From: Myotis daubentonii
Taxonomy: Eukaryota > Chordata > Mammalia > Chiroptera > Vespertilionidae
Direction: 5' to 3'
DNA length: 64,000 bases
NCBI RefSeq assembly: GCF_963259705.1
Contig: NC_081844.1
Location: forward strand, 43,837,341-43,901,340
Under the pieces are notes generated by a model. The model had not been told where the DNA came from, did no database searches, and saw only the letters and a list, made by a program, of their open reading frames with translations. Made by a program: the position numbers and the translations under genes. Positions within the stretch are counted from its first letter, which is position 1; the number at the start of each line of letters is the position of its first letter. Positions 57,225 to 64,000 of the stretch are shown here, piece after piece.

Positions 57225-57880
57225 ATTTTATTCAAGTGCTGTGCTCCTAGAAAACAGAAATGGCCAAGAAATGTTCTTGCCCTTTTGTGTCTCACAAAAT
57301 GGTTTACCGCAAAAAACCACCCTTTCTTCTGTGACATAGATTAGATTTACAGGTAACACCCTTGTGTTCCTATGATAATCTTCAATATACACTCCCAACT
57401 CCCATTCTTTGCCTCCTAAATGATTAGCTGAACTGTTCTCTCCTGCTGACAAAAACCTGCTTGCTTGCCTTGACCAATGTTAGTTAGGCTTCTCCCCTCC
57501 CCACAGGTCCTGGCCTTTAATCTACCCTTAGGGCCTTCCTGAAAATCACCTAGGGGCATTCTCCGATCAGCTATCTCTGATCAACTGTCCAATCTCAGAG
57601 CAACTATGACTAGGAAGCTCAACCAAAGACATCCCCAGATCACCACACATTCATGCCATTTCTTCATATATAATTATTTCTAGCCTTGTTTTTCTATCAA
57701 TAGAAATTAAAATTATGTTCTGACTGACCTTGAGACCACCGAAAATCTCACAGGCAGAGTGCTTTCCTATTTCATCAGCGCCCCCTTTCCCTATTGCACT
57801 AGGCCTCGCTTGTAGTAGTAATTGTGTGTTTTTCTTCAAATAAAGCCTCTCATCATTTAAGTCTGGATTTGTTTTTTATT
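57225..57880 (+). other. 3' UTR of DDX60, probably from an LTR
   Basis: After the stop the sequence changes character. It ends with GCACTAGGCCTCGCTTGTAG, then TTCTTCAAATAAAGCCTCTC and a T-rich stretch, the order of R and U5 in gammaretrovirus-like LTRs. The polyadenylation signal AATAAA at 57839-57844 would then be LTR-derived. No gag/pol/env is visible. Boundaries and family are not certain. Confidence 0.4.
57839..57844 (+). terminator. Candidate polyadenylation signal of DDX60
   Basis: AATAAA 622 nt after the stop codon, followed by a T-rich stretch from 57868. A second AATAAA lies near 57905. Confidence 0.5.
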
Positions 57881-57905
57881 TGATTTTCTTTCTGTGCTGA
57901 TGAAA

Positions 57906-58184
57906 TAAAATGTATTACCTAGCTAAAGTGTAGATTTCACAGTTTATTGAAAAACTTATTGAAAGATGTCCATTGAGGAAATTTTTTATTTTTTATCTAA
58001 ATTCTCAACAGCAATTCTAACAATTTTTTTCTTCCAAGAATTTTAGCTTGTATAGTAGCTATGTCAGATGTCTTGAGCAATTACTATTTTCAGCTTTAAA
58101 TGTAATGATATTTCAAAAGATAGAAACCAAGCTCAAGTTAAAATAATATAACATCATATACCATAGCAATAAGTTGAATTATTT
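57906..58184. other. Intergenic sequence
   Basis: Between the convergent DDX60 and ANXA10 genes; nothing recognised. Confidence 0.5.
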
Positions 58185-58670
58185 TATTTTATTTTTCAAC
58201 AGCTTATATTCAATATTATTTTGAATTAGTTTCAGGTTTATAGCATAGTGGTTTGACAATCATATACTTTACAAAGTGATCCTCCTAATATTTCAAATAT
58301 TCACCTGGCACCACACATAGTTATTACAATATTATTGATATATTCTCTATGCTGTACTTAACATTTTGTGTAACTGTGACTATTTTGTAACTACCAATTT
58401 GTTCTTAATCCCTTTACCTTTTTAACTCAGCCCCACAACCTCCCCTCTCTGGCAACCATCAGTCTGTTCACTATATCTATGAGCCTGTTTCTATTTTGTT
58501 TTTTCATTTATTTTTGTTCTTTAGATTCCACTTACAAGTGAAATCATACAGTATTTGTCTTTCTCTGTCTGGCTTATTTCACTTAGCATATTACCCTCTA
58601 GGTCCATCCATGCTGTAGCAAAAGGTGAGATTTCATTCTGTGGCTGAGTAATATTTCATTGTGAATCTTG
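58185..58670 (-). mobile_element. L1 3' end fragment (antisense)
   Basis: 'TTTCAGGTTTATAGCATAGT', 'TTAGATTCCACTTACAAGTG' and 'TGGCTTATTTCACTTAGCAT' in antisense L1 order. Lies between the two genes. Confidence 0.75.
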
Positions 58671-59285
58671 AGAGTAATTTCAGAAGTCTGAATTGTCCTA
58701 TGTTGTACCCAGGCATTGTGTGCTAAATGTCCTGTGTCATTCCTCCCATCAGACACTGGCTTCTGAGTACATCTTTCCTTTCTCCTGAGACCAGTAGAAA
58801 CAGATCTACAGGAAATGGGCAATAGGCAACTAAAAAATGTTGCAGTGGAGTAAAGCACTTCTATCTGTTTCACCAGTTCATCTAGCTTTATTGCATATAT
58901 GTCCTCATTTTCCTTGGGTGACTTCATGAATCACTGCTGTCCATGATCTCAGTTTTTGTGTTTCCTCTTACGTTGGGAGCCTCTGTTGTGGGCTCATCTC
59001 TGCTTTTACTCTAGGCTACGTTGTGGCATTAGTCTAGATTCTCCCCCAAATCTGACCTCAGTGAGTATTTTGTTGTTGTTGTTGCTTGCTGCTCCTAATT
59101 TACTGAATGTTGAAACACATAAGGGATCAGGCTAAACTGATGGCACAAAGCGTGTAGTAATTTTCAAAAGACTTTGATGCTGATGTTAAGAAGTGAAAAC
59201 AAAAAGCAATGAGCAAATGGTTGTTTAGGCACCAACATTAAAAAAAAATTAGCTAGAAATAAATTGCGTTTACCAGAGTGGTTAT
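58671..59285. other. Intergenic sequence
   Basis: No gene or repeat recognised. Confidence 0.45.

Positions 59286-59288
<3 letters not shown>

Positions 59289-59340
<52 letters not shown>
59289..59340. repeat. (CA)n microsatellite
   Basis: About 26 uninterrupted CA units. Confidence 0.97.
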
Positions 59341-59342
<2 letters not shown>

Positions 59343-59452
59343 TTATTTTTACATCAAAGTGTCTTGCACATCTAAGTCTGACAAGCATATATCTGACTGC
59401 ATTGTGCTGTATAATACCTTTCTTTTCTTTTTCTTTTTTGATCCTCATCTGA

Positions 59453-59596
59453 GGATATGTTTATTGATTTTAGAGAGAGAAGAAGGGAGAGAGAGAAACA
59501 TTGATTGGTTGCTTCCCATACGTACCCTGGATCAAATCCACAAACTTTTGGTGTATGGGACAATGCTCCAACCAACTGAGGCACCTGGCCAGGGCC
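59453..59596 (-). mobile_element. Ves SINE, short
   Basis: Antisense Ves: TATTGATTTTAGAGAGAGAA tail and GCACCTGGCCAGGGC head; internally deleted. Confidence 0.85.
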
Positions 59597-59812
59597 AGAA
59601 CACTTTATCTGCTTTTACAGGTGGCTTTACATGTTCACTTTAGATTTATTGCATTTGTCCAAGAGTTTTAAAAATTCTTCTAAAGGGTGTGGCCACACAT
59701 TGTGTTTCCATTGGTCTCCCAAAGCATGCTAAGGGCAGCCATAAGCAGAATCTCTTGTTGTACAAAGTCAATGGTTTATATTTAAATAAAATCTAATTCA
59801 AAGTAATAATTT

Positions 59813-59818
59813 TTTATT
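59813..59818 (-). terminator. Candidate polyadenylation signal of ANXA10
   Basis: AATAAA on the - strand, about 235 nt downstream of the ANXA10 stop. Other AT-rich candidates exist nearby. Confidence 0.4.
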
Positions 59819-60050
59819 ATTCCATTATACACAATTTAATAAATGTTTGATTTAGATAATAAGTAAAAACCCAGTCTCACATAAATGTATCAACACAGTT
59901 TTCTTTGGCTTAGAATAATTTTAAAGATAGAAGAGGGACTAGGATTCATAGTTTTGTTACAATGCTACTAACAATGCAAATTCACGACAAAATCTGTATT
60001 TGACATGTCTATAAAGAGGTGTGCACAGTGCTCCAAAGCCTTCCCCTGAT

Positions 60051-60119
60051 TTAGTAGTCTTCAGCATCCCCAGCACAGATGGCAAGCAGCGCTTTCTCGT
60101 AGTGCCCTGAAGCAAAATT
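60051..60119 (-). CDS. ANXA10: ANXA10 last exon
   Basis: 69 nt in phase 0 after TTTCTTACAG. It encodes [22 protein letters not shown] and TAA (complement of 60051-60053). The GHYEKALL text is the end of annexin repeat IV. Confidence 0.95.
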   Translation of the reverse strand, partial: NFASGHYEKALLAICAGDAEDY

Positions 60120-62362
60120 CTGTAAGAAATAATGCCTTTTAAATAAAATGTCACAATATTTCTAAAAAGAAGCATAACTTCTCTGAACTACAGTATGAAA
60201 GACCCATGGGCTATTAGCCTATTCAAAAGTATTTACTTTTTCATCTAAAGATTTTAATGTTTCCTGAGAATTATTCCCAGTGGAAGTTGCTGAAATATAA
60301 TACCATGGTCGATAGAATGGGGTTTATATACAGTTGATTGAACCCTAATGTGTATTTATAAGAAGAGTAACTTGAAGTAGCATTAAATCTTCTTCTCAGC
60401 TTTAGAAAGAAGTTTCCTAATATTGCTATAAATCTTGATAGTGTGTGTGTGTGTGTGTGGGGGGGGCAAATTGGCAATATGCCTTAAAAAGACTTCTAAA
60501 TGTTAACATTAATCAATGAAGTAATTCTACTTCATGAAATCAATCCAAAGGAAATACTTATCAATTATTTATGAGTTTATAAGTTTCAAAAAGAACCAAC
60601 TATGGGTCAAAATAAATCATGTATGGGAGACTTACTTTGATATCATGAAATAGGGATTTTCCATATCTCTCTTTGTATCGTTTCCTGATGGTCATCAGGT
60701 CAATTTCACTTCTGGCAATGAGAATCCTAATTACAGTTTTATTATGGAAACCAAAGTCCTAAAAGATACAGAAAAGGGAAGAAAAAAAAATTAGAGAATA
60801 GTACCTTATAATTTATCTGTCTAACATAGACCCCTCTTCTTTTCTATAGCAACTTGCTCTTCTCCCTGCATCCCTCAACCACGGGCATCACCATTCAGGG
60901 AGTGCCCAAGTCAGATTCAATTATAAAAATTAAAATTTTAGGTACTTGAAATATTTGCTGATTTAAGCTCAAATACTGAAAAATAAAAATAAAAAAATCA
61001 ATATTTGTGTACTAGCTTCAGAAAGAATAGTTTTACAACTTGTCTCTTTAAATGGAGGAATGGTGACATCCAGTGGCCAGTCAGCATAAACTAATATTTG
61101 ATGTCAATGTTTTAGGTGCAGGCCCACTAACAAGCTGTACCTAATTTGAGGTGACTAAAGTGAGTGATCTAACCAAATTTCCATATTTAACTCACATATC
61201 ATTCACTGGAGGAAGACACAAAGATTTTCTCTGGCCAGGGGTTGTGAACACAGCTTTGGGCCAATACTGTACAGTTAAGAGCCTCATGTATGACAAATTT
61301 AATGATTTGATAAATATATAATCCCCCTCTTTACTTTCATACCATTTGGGGGTGCACATAACTTCCTGTTTGCATTGCAACACACAGCAGGGGTACAGTT
61401 TTTATTTAGCAGAATAAGTAGCCCTCATGTGGGCATAATTAGAGTCGGTAATTGTGATTATGTTCCCATCTTCACTCACAGGTGAAGCTTTATTCTATTG
61501 TTGGAGAAGAAAACTGTTGTAATCATCTAATAGCATTACCCAATACACCCTTTTATATAATTTTTTAAAATCAAATCAACATTTTCTGCTTGGAAATAGA
61601 ATAAAAGAGAAATGGAGGATAATGGACATTTAATCTTCCTTTTTGTTCTGAGGACACATAGGTTCTTGCACATAAATAAGAAAAATACTCTTTACACAAT
61701 GTATGTAACAGAAATATTCTTGACAATTAGCATAATATCCCAGTGTGGTGGGATAAGAACTATAATTTTAACAAACTATAAGAAGTTTGTTAAAATTTAT
61801 TTGAGAAAAAAATACTCTTACGATTAAAATTACCGTACTAGTGAATTGTTTTAAATAATTTCCATTGAGTTTTCAAGGCTTCGACATATGTATAATGATT
61901 TGTATCAGGCCTTTTCTTTTTCTACATATGTTTTGTGCACATAATGGATAAGGTATGAATTTTCTCAGGCATTTAAGTGTTAGTTTCTTTAAAAATGAAT
62001 GAACCAAAAGATGTGAAATTGACTAGCATACTAAACTATTGAAAAACATTCTCACTTAACAAAAATAGTTTTAGAGTTTACTGCTCTCTAACTATATTTT
62101 TTGAGTATTATTTTTAAAATAAGATTTGATGTTTAAATATAACCACTGACATTATTTTGTGTTTTTAAATTTCAGGAATGTGCAATTTCTTACGCAGAGT
62201 ATGTAATGTTTTGACATTTTCTGCTCTATGCCATATGTTTTGCACTTGCAATAAGTATGAGGTTAAGGTCTTTAGCAAGATACAAAAGCATTTAACTCAA
62301 CGTGGTGACTCATTTGGTTAGAGCATCATTGTCCTGTGCACATACCTAGGTTTTGAGAGGCA

Positions 62363-62406
<44 letters not shown>

Positions 62407-62816
62407 CATAAACACATCCTCGGGTGAAGATTAAGGAAAAAAGAATGAAGCATTTGGATTTACCAGTTTGTTCAGTTGCTAAGAAATGCTAAAGCACATG
62501 CAGAAGATAGGCCCCAAGGAATCATATTTCTTAGGTTCCTCAATTTGATATAGAAAGCAGAGGATTATTTTTATTTGATGGGTATCATTTGGTATATAAT
62601 ATATTTTTCACTTGAACATATTTTCTTTTTAATGAGTATACTTGTACACAAGTTTAAAAATGACAATCAATATTTAAATAATGGAAGTAAAATTAGTAAC
62701 TTGAGGAAGTAGACACGACTTCTGGAGAAATTTTTTAAATATGTGGGTCATACTTACATGGATTGCACTATGTAGTCTATAAGCAAAGTAGGCTGGTTTG
62801 TCTCGAACACAGAGAA
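60051..62816 (-). CDS. ANXA10: Annexin A10, last three coding exons (partial gene)
   Basis: Annexin A10 is a calcium/phospholipid-binding family protein, best known from stomach epithelium, with degenerate type II calcium sites in the family literature. Three exons at 62816-62758, 60758-60636 and 60119-60051 join in frame to 83 codons plus stop and give most of annexin repeat IV. They read [73 protein letters not shown] split over the exons. The start of the gene lies beyond the right edge. It converges on DDX60, as in human 4q32.3. Confidence 0.95.
60636..60758 (-). CDS. ANXA10: ANXA10 penultimate exon
   Basis: 123 nt, phase 0 on both sides. It reads [20 protein letters not shown] then [21 protein letters not shown], the 'endonexin fold' part of repeat IV. 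Acceptor TATCTTTTAG, donor GTAAGT. Confidence 0.96.
60759..62295 (-). other. ANXA10 intron
   Basis: AT-rich, no Helitron recognised. A (GT)n run lies outside it at 60440-60458. Confidence 0.5.
62296..62440 (+). mobile_element. Degraded Ves SINE with (CT)n
   Basis: GGTGACTCATTTGGTTAGAG, 'TGAGAGGCAACC', about 36 bases of CT and 'ACATCCTCGGGTGAAGATTA'. Box B is mostly lost. Confidence 0.75.
62758..62816 (-). CDS. ANXA10: ANXA10 exon
   Basis: 59 nt. With one base from the upstream exon it reads [20 protein letters not shown]. Acceptor TTTTTTCTAG, donor CAT|GTAAGT. Confidence 0.94.
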
Positions 62817-63689
62817 CTAGAAAAAAATCAGAGAAAAAAAGAAAGTTTGAGAGTGACAATATATATTTTCTTCAAAATTTGAGAAACAATGAGCACACTA
62901 TTTTTCTGTTACAGTCTTGGAAAGGTCTTTGTGAGCTCTATGTAGGATCTGTCATTATATACTGTATTGCAATTTCAACATTGAGATTAGTGGTAACCAA
63001 TAAAAAACATAAAGAAATAATATTATAATGATTAATTCAGATTTTCATTTATCTCTGTCTCTTGAAACTCTCTTATTTCCTCCATAAAATGTGTCCTCTT
63101 TATCTGAAAATTAATAGAGCTTCAAAAAGACCCAGGTTACCACCACTGTTATAGATTTTTATTACTGTAGAATTCAATGTGACATACCCCTTACAAGTGG
63201 TTCATCTTCCTGAACACTATTTTTAGGATATAGATTTGTGAATAGATCTAAATCTCTTAAGAAGAAACTATATGGAAAATAACTGGTCTATATCAGTGTT
63301 AGAAATCATTTCATCAAAACAATGATGGCATTAGAACAGCCTAAGAGTCTAGATAACAGTAGTCCTTGATAAAAGTCAGTTGATGATTATAGACATTCAA
63401 TATTGTTTATTTGAATAAATCAATCAATTAAGAAAGAAATGAGTAATGTATGTATGTCTATAACTTCTATGCAAAATAAATAGAATGCTGCTAGAATGTA
63501 AGTGCCTTAAGGATGGGGACTTGTGTTGCTTTTGTTGTGGTTTTACTGTCCCCTATGCAGTGCCTAAATCAATGACCAAAATAATAAATAATTAATATGA
63601 ATGAATGAAACAGTTAAATTGTTTTGTTATTTCTAATGTCCACTATTTCCTGTCTGACGCCCACTGCTTTGTGCTTTTTTTGTGTGTTT
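62817..63689 (-). other. ANXA10 intron
   Basis: No exon or named repeat recognised. Confidence 0.45.
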
Positions 63690-64000
63690 TTTATTTTATT
63701 TTATTAATTTTAATTATTTATTTATTTTTATTTTTTTTAATTCTTTATTGTTTAAATTATTACACATAGTATTACATATGTCTCCTTTTTCCTCCATTGA
63801 CCTCTCCCTGGCCACCCCCCCATGCACCCCCCTAATGTCTGTGTCCATTGGTCATGCTTATATGCATGCATACAAGTCCTTTGGTTGATCTCTTACCCTC
63901 TGCTCCCCTGCCTTCCCTCTGAAGTTTGCGGTCTGTTTGATGCTTCTCTGTCTCTGGATTTATTTTTGTTCATCAGTTTATGTTGTTCATTATATTCCAC
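63690..64000 (-). mobile_element. L1 fragment (antisense), running off the window
   Basis: T-rich start followed by 'TTATTACACATAGTATTACA', 'CTCCATTGACCTCTCCCTGG', 'TTGATGCTTCTCTGTCTCTG' and 'TTCATCAGTTTATGTTGTTC'. Looks like a fairly young bat L1. Confidence 0.7.

Noticed and set aside
59164..59643. Frames with runs of VC or TH
   Set aside because: Translation of the (CA)n microsatellite.

Overview
The window is nuclear DNA from a vesper bat (Vespertilionidae). It is AT-rich and made of small exons with GT-AG introns. It is crowded with two repeat types typical of these bats: Ves SINEs (tRNA-derived, with box A and box B, a CT-rich middle and an AATAAA-rich tail) and non-autonomous Helitrons of the HeliBat type (5' TC, a 3' palindrome followed by CTAG, A|T insertion sites).

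Two genes are present, tail to tail. From 7156 to 57217 on the + strand lie the last 25 coding exons of a DDX60-family interferon-inducible superfamily 2 helicase. They join into one uninterrupted frame of 1136 codons plus stop, about the last two thirds of the protein, and carry every core motif (APTSSGKT, split DEVH, SAT, motif V, GRAGRRG). The N-terminal exons lie upstream of the window. From 62816 to 60051 on the - strand lie the last three coding exons of annexin A10 (ANXA10), ending in CAGDAEDY and a stop. DDX60 next to ANXA10 in convergent orientation matches human 4q32.3, which supports DDX60 over its paralog DDX60L.

Layout: 0.5-4.3 kb is an old antisense L1 broken by two Helitron insertions and two Ves elements. 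At 6.4-7.1 kb is a processed RPL9 pseudogene. 7.2-13.9 kb holds the exons with Walker A and the first half of DEVH. 13.9-20.4 kb is a repeat-filled intron inside the DEVH motif. 20.4-34.1 kb holds the rest of RecA domain 1 and the linker. 34.1-41.4 kb is a large intron with six or more Helitrons. 41.4-57.2 kb holds RecA domain 2 and the C-terminal region. 57.2-60 kb is the intergenic stretch, with an LTR-like 3' region, and 60-64 kb is ANXA10.

The most notable structure is in the repeats. A two-part Helitron with the same internal junction occurs three times, once in + and twice in - orientation. One inverted pair encloses DDX60 exons 9-15, so the pre-mRNA of this RNA-sensing helicase could fold into a long duplex. 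Another Helitron insertion contains about 940 bp of unrelated DNA between two Helitron parts. All repeat and gene identifications come from reading the sequence and from family knowledge; no database search was run.
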